Below, one piece after another: positions 25,500 through 33,947 of a stretch of 64,000 nucleotides of DNA (positions within the stretch are counted from its first letter, which is position 1; every line of letters begins with the position of its first letter). The notes beneath the pieces were generated by a model that saw only the letters and a list, made by a program, of their open reading frames with translations, was not told where the DNA came from and did not search any database. Source of the stretch: Hydrocarboniphaga sp. (GTDB taxonomy: Bacteria; Pseudomonadota; Gammaproteobacteria; Nevskiales; Nevskiaceae); the NCBI RefSeq assembly GCF_028291725.1, contig NZ_JAQGNT010000043.1, positions 108,481-172,480 of the forward strand, written 5' to 3'. The position numbers and the translations under genes are program-made.

Positions 25500-26591
25500 A
25501 TGCAAACCGCGCCGAGCAACCAGGGGCCGCAACTGCGTAGCCAGGCCGAGACCGTTCAACAGGATTGGGCGCGGCTAGCGGAGTATCTGGACGCGCTGGG
25601 AATGTCGCTGGATCGCAGACAGGAGCCAAGGCAGTTCGCGGGCGGCTTTGCCAATCTCAATTTCCTGGTTCGCATCGACGATGCCGAAGCGGTGCTGCGG
25701 CGCCCCCCGTTGGGCATACTGCCGCCGGGGGCCTATGACATGGGCCGCGAATCGAAGATCCTGTCGCGGCTATGGGAGCGCTTCCCTCTCGCCCCGCGCT
25801 CGCTTCATCTTTGCATGGACGCGGCCGTTATCGGCGCGCCGTTCCAGATCACCGAATTCCGCAACGGCCTGTCCATCCGTGACCATTTGCCGTTGCAGTA
25901 CGACGGCAGCGCAGAAGTCGGTTGCCGGCTTGGAGCAACGATGATCGAGGTGCTGAGCCGCTTGCATCGCCTTGACCCCGCGGCGGTCGGCCTGGACCAA
26001 CTCGGACGGCCGTCGGGCTTTCTGGGGCGTGCGGTCGAAGGCTGGATAAAACGCGCCACGCAGGCCGTTGCAGGCTGGGCCAGCCCGCGCATGCTCACCT
26101 TAATCGTCGAGCTTTCGGGCTGGATGCGCGCCAATGGTGTGCCCGATGGTCCAAGCGTTCTGCTGCACAACGACTTCAAGCTCGATAATCTGCTGCTGGA
26201 TCCGCACACCTTGGAGCCAGTGGCGCTGATCGACTGGGACCAGGGCACGCGCGGCGACGGCCTTTTCGACCTGGCCACGCTGCTGAGCTACTGGAGTGAG
26301 GCCGGGGATCCCGAAGCGATGCAACAGCTGCAGCAGATGCCGACTGCCCAACCCGGATTTCCGACGCGGCTGGAAGCGGCGCAGGCTTACGCGGCAGCGA
26401 CCGGGCGCGATCTTTCCGACTTTCGCTTCTTCCGCGTTCTCGCCCAGTTCAAGACCGCGGTGATCTTCCTGCAATTGCATGCGCGCTGGCGTTCGGGAGA
26501 CACCAAGGAGCGGCGCTACGCGTCATTCGGCCAACTCGGTGAGAGCCTGCTGGCATTTGCACAGGACATCGCCGCCGATCGGGTCTTCTAA
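25500..26591 (+). CDS. Kinase-fold phosphotransferase, LvaA/ACAD10-like
   Basis: 363 residues of the APH fold: N-lobe EAVLRRPPLGILPPGAYDM, catalytic loop HNDFKLDN at 223-230, and ALIDWD at 242-247. Known relatives with the RRPPxG N-lobe accompany LvaC/ACAD11-type acyl-CoA dehydrogenases and phosphorylate 4-hydroxyacyl-CoAs. Here such an ACAD starts 25 bp downstream and an SDR follows, giving a kinase-ACAD-SDR order like LvaA-LvaC-LvaD. Proposed role: phosphorylation of the gamma-hydroxyl of an acyl-CoA so that the ACAD-like partner can remove it. The pathway is inference; the fold is clear. Confidence 0.87.
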   Translation: MQTAPSNQGPQLRSQAETVQQDWARLAEYLDALGMSLDRRQEPRQFAGGFANLNFLVRIDDAEAVLRRPPLGILPPGAYDMGRESKILSRLWERFPLAPRSLHLCMDAAVIGAPFQITEFRNGLSIRDHLPLQYDGSAEVGCRLGATMIEVLSRLHRLDPAAVGLDQLGRPSGFLGRAVEGWIKRATQAVAGWASPRMLTLIVELSGWMRANGVPDGPSVLLHNDFKLDNLLLDPHTLEPVALIDWDQGTRGDGLFDLATLLSYWSEAGDPEAMQQLQQMPTAQPGFPTRLEAAQAYAAATGRDLSDFRFFRVLAQFKTAVIFLQLHARWRSGDTKERRYASFGQLGESLLAFAQDIAADRVF

Positions 26592-26616
26592 AACGATTTT
26601 CTAACACAGGTCATTC

Positions 26617-27798
26617 ATGGATTTCTCGCTGTCTCCCAAGCTTCAGGAACTCCGCGACCGGACCCGGCGCTTCATTGCCGAAGACATCATTCCGTTCGAG
26701 CAGGACCCAAGACATGGCCGTCACGGACCCAGCGAGGCGCTGCGAACGGATCTGGTCGCACGCGCGCGCGCCGTAGGACTTCTGACGCCCCACGCGTCAC
26801 CGGAGCTCGGCGGGCTCGGGCTGTCGCACGTCGAGAAGGCGGCAGTCTTCGAGGAGGCGGGCTATTCGCCGCTGGGGCCGGTCGCGATGAACATCCACGC
26901 GCCGGACGAAGGCAACATCCATCTGATGGAGCTGGCCGCCACCGCCGCACAGAAGCAACGCTGGCTCAAGCCCTTGGTGGCCGGACAGATCCGCTCATGC
27001 TTTTCGATGACCGAGCCCGCACCGGGAGCCGGCTCCGATCCATCGATGATGCAGACGCGCGCGGTTCGCGACGGCAACGATTTCCTGATCAGCGGCAGCA
27101 AGTGGTTCATCACCGGCGCCGAAGGCGCGGCGTTCTCGATCATCATGGCGAAGATGGAAGACGGCTCCGCCTCGATGTTCCTGGCCGACATGAATCAGCC
27201 GGGCGTCAAGCTCGAACGGCTGATGGATTCGCTGGACTCCTGTTTTACCGGCGGCCACGGGGTGATCAGTTTCGACGGGCTGCGCGTGCCGGCGCAGGAC
27301 GTGCTCGGAGAAATCGGCCGAGGCTTTCAGTACGCGCAGATCCGTCTTGCGCCGGCGCGCCTGACCCACTGCATGCGCTGGCTCGGGCAGGCCCGGCGCG
27401 CGCACGACGTCGCGCTGGCGTACGCGCGCAAGCGCCAGGCCTTCGGCAAGACCTTGGGCGAGCACGAGGGCGTGGGATTCATGCTGGCGGACAACGAGAT
27501 CGATCTGCACGCTGCCCGCCTGCAGATTCTGCATACCGCCTGGGTGCTCGATCAGGGCGGAACAGGCAACATCGAATCGAGCATGACCAAGGTCGCCGTA
27601 TCGGAGGCCGTCTGGCGCGTGGTCGATCGCTGCGTGCAAATCCTCGGTGGCCAGGGCGTCACGTCGGAAACGATCGTGATGCGTATCTTCCAGGACATTC
27701 GCGCTTTCCGGATCTACGACGGCCCCAGCGAGGTCCATCGCTGGAGCATCGCTCGCAAGATCCTCGGCAAGCCGCAGCGCGAGGAGAAGAAGGCGTGA
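26617..27798 (+). CDS. Acyl-CoA dehydrogenase, LvaC/ACAD10-11 type
   Basis: 393 residues. FSMTEPAPGAGSDPSMM is the flavin/substrate loop, FLISGSKWFITGAEGA follows, and the C-terminal part ends QILGGQGVTSETIVMRIFQD, then RIYDGPSEVHRWSIARKI. That DGPxEVHR ending is typical of the ACAD10/ACAD11/LvaC branch rather than ordinary FadE (GTSEI). Expected role: act on 4-phosphoacyl-CoA to eliminate phosphate and move the hydroxyl for beta-oxidation. It stands directly after its presumed kinase partner and overlaps the SDR start by 4 bp. Confidence 0.9.
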   Translation: MDFSLSPKLQELRDRTRRFIAEDIIPFEQDPRHGRHGPSEALRTDLVARARAVGLLTPHASPELGGLGLSHVEKAAVFEEAGYSPLGPVAMNIHAPDEGNIHLMELAATAAQKQRWLKPLVAGQIRSCFSMTEPAPGAGSDPSMMQTRAVRDGNDFLISGSKWFITGAEGAAFSIIMAKMEDGSASMFLADMNQPGVKLERLMDSLDSCFTGGHGVISFDGLRVPAQDVLGEIGRGFQYAQIRLAPARLTHCMRWLGQARRAHDVALAYARKRQAFGKTLGEHEGVGFMLADNEIDLHAARLQILHTAWVLDQGGTGNIESSMTKVAVSEAVWRVVDRCVQILGGQGVTSETIVMRIFQDIRAFRIYDGPSEVHRWSIARKILGKPQREEKKA

Positions 27799-28571
27799 TC
27801 CCATCAACCTCGCCTTTCGACCTCGCGGGCAAAGTCGCGGCAGTCACCGGCGCCTCGGGCGGGCTGGGGCGCCATTTCGCGATGACCTTGGCCGGCGCGG
27901 GCGCCGTTGTCGCTGTCGCGGCCCGTCGCGCCGACAAGTTGAGCGACGTGGTCGACCAGATCGTCGCGGGCGGCGGCCGTGCGATCGCCGTGTCGATGGA
28001 TGTCACCGAGCGCGGCGCCGTCTCGTCCGCGCTCGACTCGGTGATGGAGCAACTCGGCAGCCTGGATATCGTGGTCAACAACGCCGGCCTCACTTACTCC
28101 AAGCGGCCGCTCGAATATACCGACGAGGACTGGACCGGCATCGTCGGCACGAACCTCAGAGGCGCCTGGATCGTGGCGCAGGAATCGGCGCGGCGGATGG
28201 TTCGGGACCGGCGTCCAGGCAGCATCGTCAACGTGACGTCGATCTTCGCCAACCGGGTTGCGGCCGGCGCGAGCTTGTACAGCGCCTCGAAGGCGGGCCT
28301 GCGTCAGCTGACGCAGGCGCTTGCGCTGGAACTCGCGCGCTACGACATCCGGGTCAACAGTATCGCGCCCGGCTATTTCTCCACCGACATGAACAGCGAC
28401 TTCCTGGCCGGCGAGGCCGGCCAGAGAATGCGCGGCCGCATACCGGTACAGCGCTTCGGCGAATACGCCGATCTCGACGGTCCCCTGCTGCTGCTGGCTT
28501 CGCAGGCCGGCGCCTACATGACCGGTAGCGAGATCGTGGTCGACGGCGGCCATCTCTGCAGTTCACTCTGA
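27795..28571 (+). CDS. Short-chain dehydrogenase/reductase, GTG start, LvaD-like position
   Basis: 258 residues starting at GTG 27795, which overlaps the ACAD stop (GTGA). The longer frame from 26997 lies inside the ACAD. TGASGGLGRH, NNAG, Ser in NVTSIFA, catalytic Tyr/Lys in LYSASKAG, and VVDGG are all present. By position it should oxidise the 3-hydroxyacyl-CoA produced by the kinase-ACAD pair, as LvaD does; that is inference. Confidence 0.9.
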   Translation: MIPSTSPFDLAGKVAAVTGASGGLGRHFAMTLAGAGAVVAVAARRADKLSDVVDQIVAGGGRAIAVSMDVTERGAVSSALDSVMEQLGSLDIVVNNAGLTYSKRPLEYTDEDWTGIVGTNLRGAWIVAQESARRMVRDRRPGSIVNVTSIFANRVAAGASLYSASKAGLRQLTQALALELARYDIRVNSIAPGYFSTDMNSDFLAGEAGQRMRGRIPVQRFGEYADLDGPLLLLASQAGAYMTGSEIVVDGGHLCSSL

Positions 28572-28607
28572 TGCAGCCGCAACGACCGCAATCAACCGGG
28601 GACTGAC

Positions 28608-29279
28608 ATGCATATCGACGAAGCCATCCGCTCACGGCGCAGTGTCCGGGCGTTTCTCGACACGCGGGTCGCCGAAAACCTGCTGCGCGACTCGATCGAA
28701 CTCGCGGCGAGGGCCGCGTCCGGCGGCAACCTGCAGCCCTGGCGCATCGTTGCGGTCACAGGCGACGCGCTGGCCGACATCCGCGCACGCGTGGCCACGC
28801 GCCTCACCGAACAGCCGGACGGCGAGCCCGGCGACTACGAAATCTATCCGCCCGCATTGTGGGAGCCGCATCGCACGGAACGCTTCGCCATCGGCGAGAG
28901 TCTTTACGATCTTCTCGGCATTGCACGCGAGGACAAGGCCGGTCGCAAGAAATGGTTCGAACGCAACTTCGATTTCTTCGGCGCCCCCGTGGGGCTGTTC
29001 TGCTTCGTCGACCGCCGCATGGGCAGGCCGCAGTGGTCGGACCTCGGCATGTACCTGCAGACCCTGATGCTGGTGCTGCGCGGCAAGGGCCTGGACAGCT
29101 GCGCACAGGAATGCTGGTCGCTCTACAACCGGACGATCGCGTCGGCGCTGCAGGTGCCGCCCGAACTCATGCTGTTCTGCGGAATGGCCATCGGCTATGC
29201 CGACAACGAAGCCGCGGCCAATCGCCTGCAGACACGCCGCCTGTCGCTCGATCAGTTCGCGGAGTTCCACGGCTTCTAG
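28608..29279 (+). CDS. Nitroreductase-family FMN oxidoreductase
   Basis: 223 residues: AIRSRRSVRAF near the N-terminus contacts FMN phosphate, SGGNLQPW is the family motif near residue 40, and GLDSCAQECW and LFCGMAIGYAD lie in the C-terminal half. Role: NAD(P)H-dependent reduction by a homodimer with FMN; physiological substrates include quinones, enones and nitro groups. It follows the SDR by 36 bp and is probably the last gene of the 25500 operon. The substrate may be an enone or quinone in the pathway, not proven. Confidence 0.88.
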   Translation: MHIDEAIRSRRSVRAFLDTRVAENLLRDSIELAARAASGGNLQPWRIVAVTGDALADIRARVATRLTEQPDGEPGDYEIYPPALWEPHRTERFAIGESLYDLLGIAREDKAGRKKWFERNFDFFGAPVGLFCFVDRRMGRPQWSDLGMYLQTLMLVLRGKGLDSCAQECWSLYNRTIASALQVPPELMLFCGMAIGYADNEAAANRLQTRRLSLDQFAEFHGF

Positions 29280-29335
29280 CACCGCCTGCATGCCAAGACA
29301 TTCGGTGCTCCGAGTCGGCGCTGGTACAAAACAGA

Positions 29336-29365
29336 AGGGCCCCGCGAATCGCTTCGCGAGGCCCT
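29336..29365. terminator. Bidirectional hairpin between convergent genes
   Basis: AGGGCC (29336-29341) pairs with GGCCCT (29360-29365), and inside them GCGAA pairs with TTCGC around TCGC. It lies between the nitroreductase stop and the DUF1329 stop and fits a shared terminator, although a long T-run is absent. Confidence 0.6.
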
Positions 29366-29384
29366 CTCCGTCAGTCATGCGGCC

Positions 29385-30755
29385 CTAGCGGATTCCACTG
29401 CCGGCGAGTGCGTCCGAACTCCAGTCGCGTTCCTGCAAGGGCTCCACCAGGCCGAAGTCCGGCGAGTCGGCGACCGTGCCAACGGCCACGTAGCTACCCT
29501 TGCTGAAATCGTAGGACACGTAGGGTCCGGCCACCGGGATCGGCACTTCGGAGAACATGAAGAAGAAGTTGTAGACCGCGCGATAGAGCGCGCCGGATGC
29601 ATCGTAGTCGTCCGACATGGCGTTGGTGTAGCCATCTTCGGCGAGGTAGAACACGCGGTGCGGAACGCTGTGCCGCTTGCCGGCTTTGAGGGTGGCGTCG
29701 ACGATCACGACGCGCCGCAGCTCCCAACGCACGCATTCGGGGTTGAGGAACTTGTCGTGGACCAGGTTGGCCGCCGCGCAATGCTGGGCGTCCTTCATGA
29801 ACTTGTAGTTGTTGGCCGGAATGAACATCTCCTTGCGGCCGACCAGCTTCATGTCGTAGCGCTCCGGCGAGCCCTGGAACACCTCGTTCTGATCCATGTT
29901 GATCAGGCCGCCGGACTGCGGCGAGGGCGTATCGAAACTCAGTTCCGGTGCCTGGCGCACGCGGCGCTGGCCCGGCAAGTATTGCCAGACCTGCTGGGGT
30001 TCTACCATCGGGTTGACGTGAATCTTCTGCAGCAGCTGTTCTCCTGCCGAGCGCGGCGGACCCATCGTGTTCAACTTCGCCCGGAAATAGATCGTCGAGT
30101 CCAACTGGGTCTTGTTGGGGTCGTAGTACGGAAGCTCCATCTGCGTCGTGGAATCACCGGCCAGCGTCGCCCGCCCGCCGTTGCTGACATAGGCCGTGGT
30201 GCGCACACGGCGCGCCGCCGGCTGCGGACGCATCAGGTAGTTCCAGATCGCCTCGTAACCGGTCTTCGGAATCGGGTACGGAATGCCGCCGAAGCAGGTC
30301 TTGAAGTCGGCCGATATGCCGCCGTCGGTGGTGCCGCAGTGCGTCGCATTCTTCAGCGTGTAGTCCTGGACGGATTTGGGCGCGGCGAAGGTGCGATGCG
30401 TGGGATAGATGTCGAGCCGGTAGTCCGCGTACTTCTTTAGCAGGGTCTTCTGGCCCTCCGTCAGCTTGTCCGCGTATTGCGCCATGTTCGCCGGCGTGAC
30501 CGTGTACAGCGGCTTCTCGTCGGCATACGGGTCGGGATAGTCACTGGACCCCTTCTTCAGCCCGGGCGGCGGCGTGGTCAGGCCTCCCGTATAGGCGGGG
30601 ATGCTGCCGTCGGCGCTGGCCCCGGCCTCGGCGCCGAACCAGGTGAGCGTGCTGCCGAGCTGCTTGGCTTCTTCCGGCGACACCGCGGCATGGGCGATCG
30701 ACAGCGTGCCGAAGACGGTCAGAGCTGTGACGGTCAGGAATTGCTTTGCCTTCAT
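29385..30755 (-). CDS. DUF1329 periplasmic/outer-membrane-associated protein
   Basis: 456 residues with a signal peptide (MKAKQFLTVTALTVFGTLSI, cleavage after AHA) and the DUF1329 body: TPAYTGGL-like IPAYTGGLTTPPPGL near residue 50 and EVFQGSPERYDMKLVGRKEM in the middle. DUF1329 proteins are predicted to fold like LolB/lipoprotein carriers and nearly always sit next to a DUF1302 gene, as here (16 bp upstream, same strand). The pair is known from degraders of hydrocarbons, terpenes and steroids and is thought to help hydrophobic compounds cross the outer membrane. The exact role is not established. Confidence 0.9.
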   Translation of the reverse strand: MKAKQFLTVTALTVFGTLSIAHAAVSPEEAKQLGSTLTWFGAEAGASADGSIPAYTGGLTTPPPGLKKGSSDYPDPYADEKPLYTVTPANMAQYADKLTEGQKTLLKKYADYRLDIYPTHRTFAAPKSVQDYTLKNATHCGTTDGGISADFKTCFGGIPYPIPKTGYEAIWNYLMRPQPAARRVRTTAYVSNGGRATLAGDSTTQMELPYYDPNKTQLDSTIYFRAKLNTMGPPRSAGEQLLQKIHVNPMVEPQQVWQYLPGQRRVRQAPELSFDTPSPQSGGLINMDQNEVFQGSPERYDMKLVGRKEMFIPANNYKFMKDAQHCAAANLVHDKFLNPECVRWELRRVVIVDATLKAGKRHSVPHRVFYLAEDGYTNAMSDDYDASGALYRAVYNFFFMFSEVPIPVAGPYVSYDFSKGSYVAVGTVADSPDFGLVEPLQERDWSSDALAGSGIR

Positions 30756-30771
30756 ATCGATTCTCCAATAG

Positions 30772-32430
30772 TTAGAATGAGGCTTTCAGCGTGAGCGACA
30801 ACCAGCCGCGATCCACCAGCGGCGCACCGTTGGTGGTGCCGTCGTCGTTGACATGCGAGAAATAGCCGTTGTAAGCGATATTCACGTTGTACTTGTAGAG
30901 CACGTCGGCCGCGACGCCGAAGCTGTAAGTTCCCGAGCCCTTGTGCATCGACGTCGCCACATCCGCGCTGTTGCCCGCCAGGCCGACCGTGAACACCACC
31001 GGCAGCGAGATATCGGCACCCGCGATCGGCTGATACCAAGTGGGGCTGAACGACAGAAAGAATGCTGCGGCGTTCTTGGTCGAGCATCCGACATTCTCGC
31101 CGCCGGTGCAGGCCTCACCCTCCGCGTTGAAGACGCTCTCGTTGCTGCGAATCTTGGCGTAGTGCGTCGCCGCCAGTTCGACCGAGGTCACCGCAGAATC
31201 CCAGATCGCGTTCGAGCTGGAGTAAGCGATGGCATTGATCAGCGCGTTGTACAGATCACCACGCGCGCCCTCCGCAAGCGGCGCCAGTCCGACCGTGTTC
31301 AATGCCGCGTTGCGGCGATAGGTCGTCTCGAACGCCACGCTCACACCGGACAGGTTGCGGGCAACGCTGAAACCGTACAGACGTTCGTTCTCGGCGTAGG
31401 TCAGATGATAGTTCGAGGGCAGCATCGTGGTGGGATCGGGCGCGCCGCCGAGAACCCAGGGATTCACGTCGTCGAACTGACGGTAATAGACACCCATCGT
31501 GCCGCCGAGCCATGCCGGGCTCCAGCGCAGATTGACACCGTAGCTGCCGTGATTGTCGGCATCGACTGAGTCGGCGCGAGGCACGAAGGCCGCGAAGCCC
31601 GTTGCCAGCGGTATGGTCAGACGCGTCGGACCCTGGAACAGGAAGTCGCCCACGCCCAGATACGTTCCACCTTCCGGTGCACGGCCCGGCTTCCAGTCGA
31701 GCATATACTGCAGGCCCAACGACAAGTCATCGGCGATCTGAGCCTGCGCAGTGACCTGACTCACGGGCAGGAACAATTCCTTGGCCTGCGTGCCGGGCAC
31801 CGACAGTGCCTTGCGTCCGTCGGTGGGCGATTGGGCATAAGCCACACCGTCCGAAAACAGCGCCTCGCCCCAGTAGGTTGCGAACTGCCCAACCTTCACG
31901 TTCACCGGCACCGGTCCCAGCTGCAGCTTGGTGAATGCAAAGGCATCCAGCAACTCGCCCGACGGACCCTTGTAGTAGCGGCTCGTCGGCGAGGTGAACT
32001 TGTTGTTCGGATAGGCACCCAGCGACGAATACGGAAGCCCGGTCACCGGCTCGTTGCCCGGCGCGGTCTCCACATCCTTGCCTGCGTAAGCGAAGTCATA
32101 CCAGGCGGAGCCCGACAGCCGCACACCGGTATCGTGCTTGTAGACCACGTCGAGCTGCGAGAGCAGATCGAAGCGGTTGGTGACCAGATCGCCGGGGCCG
32201 AAGCTGTAATCGGATTCGTCGAAACCCACGTTGTGCGAGACGCGATCGTTGCGGCTCTGCACACGAATGCCTGTGTTGTAGCGAACGTCGTTGTCGAAGC
32301 GCACTTCGGTATCGGGCACGCCCAGATCCAGTGGCAGCGCCTGCGTCGTTCCCGCATAAGCCAGCAACAGCGTTGCCGACAACATACCCTGCCAGGCGGA
32401 CTGCCCCGCCCGGAACATCACCTTGTTCAT
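30772..32430 (-). CDS. DUF1302 outer-membrane barrel protein
   Basis: About 552 residues with a signal peptide ending near TQALP and alternating beta-strand patterning. It begins after the signal with LDLGVPDTEVRFDNDVRYNT, typical of DUF1302. Two adjacent ATGs (32431-32433 and 32428-32430) exist; the GGAG before them is better spaced (5 bp) for the second. It is the first gene of the DUF1302-DUF1329 unit and is divergent from the YCF48-RND unit. Role: probable porin-like channel for hydrophobic substrate, by family. Site K lies 126 bp upstream. Confidence 0.9.
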   Translation of the reverse strand: MNKVMFRAGQSAWQGMLSATLLLAYAGTTQALPLDLGVPDTEVRFDNDVRYNTGIRVQSRNDRVSHNVGFDESDYSFGPGDLVTNRFDLLSQLDVVYKHDTGVRLSGSAWYDFAYAGKDVETAPGNEPVTGLPYSSLGAYPNNKFTSPTSRYYKGPSGELLDAFAFTKLQLGPVPVNVKVGQFATYWGEALFSDGVAYAQSPTDGRKALSVPGTQAKELFLPVSQVTAQAQIADDLSLGLQYMLDWKPGRAPEGGTYLGVGDFLFQGPTRLTIPLATGFAAFVPRADSVDADNHGSYGVNLRWSPAWLGGTMGVYYRQFDDVNPWVLGGAPDPTTMLPSNYHLTYAENERLYGFSVARNLSGVSVAFETTYRRNAALNTVGLAPLAEGARGDLYNALINAIAYSSSNAIWDSAVTSVELAATHYAKIRSNESVFNAEGEACTGGENVGCSTKNAAAFFLSFSPTWYQPIAGADISLPVVFTVGLAGNSADVATSMHKGSGTYSFGVAADVLYKYNVNIAYNGYFSHVNDDGTTNGAPLVDRGWLSLTLKASF

Positions 32431-32555
32431 CATTTCTCCCCCTCATTCATCGCGGTCTCACATTCGAATAGTTCCGCCGGCCGTAGCCGTGCGAATGGAT
32501 TTCTGCGCCTGCAAAGAAATCTCAGGGTGAAGTTCACAGAAGCCATGATGGCCAT

Positions 32556-32584
32556 CAAGGACGGCTCACGACAATTCGATTGAC
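32556..32584 (-). promoter_or_regulatory. Bipartite operator-like site K
   Basis: CAAGG (one mismatch to CAATG), 17 bp, GATTGAC, with CGAC at spacer positions 9-12. The left half faces the DUF1302 start. Confidence 0.5.
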
Positions 32585-32710
32585 TGCAGTAGCCAGCAAC
32601 CAACCACCACACGAACGCTCCACTGTGACAACGTATTTCGCGTCCGCATCGCCTGTGGAAACACTGGTGGCGATTCGACGCCACGCGCGTCGACCTTCCT
32701 GTTAGGTCAA

Positions 32711-32739
32711 GTCAATCCATCTGTCCGCTTGCGCCATTG
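32711..32739 (+). promoter_or_regulatory. Bipartite operator-like site J (reverse orientation)
   Basis: Read on the minus strand: CAATG, 17 bp, GATTGAC, with GGAC at spacer positions 9-12. The CAATG end faces the plus-strand YCF48 gene 138 bp away. It is the only copy pointing right and it serves the only plus-strand unit with its own copy. Confidence 0.6.
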
Positions 32740-32877
32740 CCGAAACACCGGCCATGCCTACAATCGGGTTCCACGTCGAAGAGCCCGGCCCTCCACGAGG
32801 GAACCATTCGAAGCCAACGCATTGCCTGCCCGTTGCGCGAGTTCCTGCTCCGCCTACGCGCCGGAGGAGATCGCTAG

Positions 32878-33945
32878 ATGATTTGTTTGCAGCGCTGGCC
32901 GACAGCGAGGATTTTGTCTGCTTTGATCTCGTTTCTGGTGTCATCGGCGGCCTTGAGCTTTGAGCCTCCGGTCGACACCCCCGCCGCGGTCAGTACACTG
33001 GGTCCGGCGAGCCCAATGGTCGGCATCGCCGGAGCCGGCGATCATCTGGTCGCAGTCGGGCTTCGCGGCGTCATCCTGTATTCGCCGGATGATGGCCGCA
33101 ACTGGCAGCAGTCTCGCTCGCCGGTGAGTGTCGACCTGGTGGCCGTGACGTTCCCGACGCCCGAGCTGGGCTGGGCCGTGGGCCATCAGGGCGTCATCCT
33201 GCATTCGGTCGACGGCGGTCGCAGCTGGAAGCGCCAGCTCTCCGGAAAACAGATCAAGGATCTGTTTCTCGCATCAACTCCGGCTCCGCAAGCCGCATCG
33301 ACGGAAGGCGACGCTGACCAGGCCTGGCTCGCCGAGTCCCTGCCGACGCTGCCGCTGATGGACGTGTGGTTCCAGGATGCACGAACAGGCTATGCCATCG
33401 GGGCGTTCAACCTGCTGCTGAGAACCGATGATGGTGGCGAGCATTGGGCGTACGCGAGCGCGCAGATCGACAACCCCGATAAGCTCCATCTGTACTCCAT
33501 CCGCGGCGACGCGCACGACCTCTACATCGCCGGTGAACGCGGGCTCGTACTGCGACTCGACCCGGCCGATGGCCGATTCAAGGCGCTGCCGTCGCCCTAC
33601 CGCGGAACCTTCTTCGGCATCGCGCTCAACAAGACCGGCGTGCTCACGATCTTCGGGATGCGCGGCAATGCCTATCGCAGCCGTGATCGCGGCCAGACCT
33701 GGGAAGCGGAGCGGACCAAGGTGCAGGCCGGCCTCGTCGGCGGCAGCAATCTCGAGGACGGCCGCGCGATCCTGGTGAGCCAGACCGGGCAGGTGCTCAT
33801 CGAGAGTCCGGATACCGCGCAGTTCCAGAATCTCGAAGGTGTATTGCCCTTGCCGTATGCATCCCTCGTCATCACCGGCAACCAGATCGTGCTGGCAGGC
33901 ATGGCCGGGCTGCGCCTGCACGCGCTACCCGCAGGAGTTCGTTAG
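32878..33945 (+). CDS. YCF48/BNR-type beta-propeller protein, exported
   Basis: 355 residues with a signal peptide (cleavage near ALSFEPP) and repeated propeller blades of the YCF48/BNR style: GWAVGHQGVILHSVDGGRSW near residue 100, TGYAIGAFNLLLRTDDGGEHW near 165, later YRSRDRGQTWEAE. Plant and cyanobacterial YCF48 assists photosystem II assembly, but proteobacterial relatives encoded beside RND transporters have no settled function. The RND gene starts 2 bp after its stop, so the two are tightly coupled. A role as periplasmic partner of the transporter is inference. Confidence 0.87.
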   Translation: MICLQRWPTARILSALISFLVSSAALSFEPPVDTPAAVSTLGPASPMVGIAGAGDHLVAVGLRGVILYSPDDGRNWQQSRSPVSVDLVAVTFPTPELGWAVGHQGVILHSVDGGRSWKRQLSGKQIKDLFLASTPAPQAASTEGDADQAWLAESLPTLPLMDVWFQDARTGYAIGAFNLLLRTDDGGEHWAYASAQIDNPDKLHLYSIRGDAHDLYIAGERGLVLRLDPADGRFKALPSPYRGTFFGIALNKTGVLTIFGMRGNAYRSRDRGQTWEAERTKVQAGLVGGSNLEDGRAILVSQTGQVLIESPDTAQFQNLEGVLPLPYASLVITGNQIVLAGMAGLRLHALPAGVR

Positions 33946-33947
33946 CT

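Larger units (their letters stand above)
32431..32877. other. Divergent promoter region of the envelope cassette
   Basis: 447 bp between DUF1302 and YCF48. It carries site K facing DUF1302 and site J facing YCF48, in opposite orientations. No ORF with recognisable homology was seen. Confidence 0.6.

Noticed and set aside
28577..28606. CAACG...ACTGAC before the nitroreductase
   Set aside because: Both halves are imperfect and spacing is off by one; likely chance.
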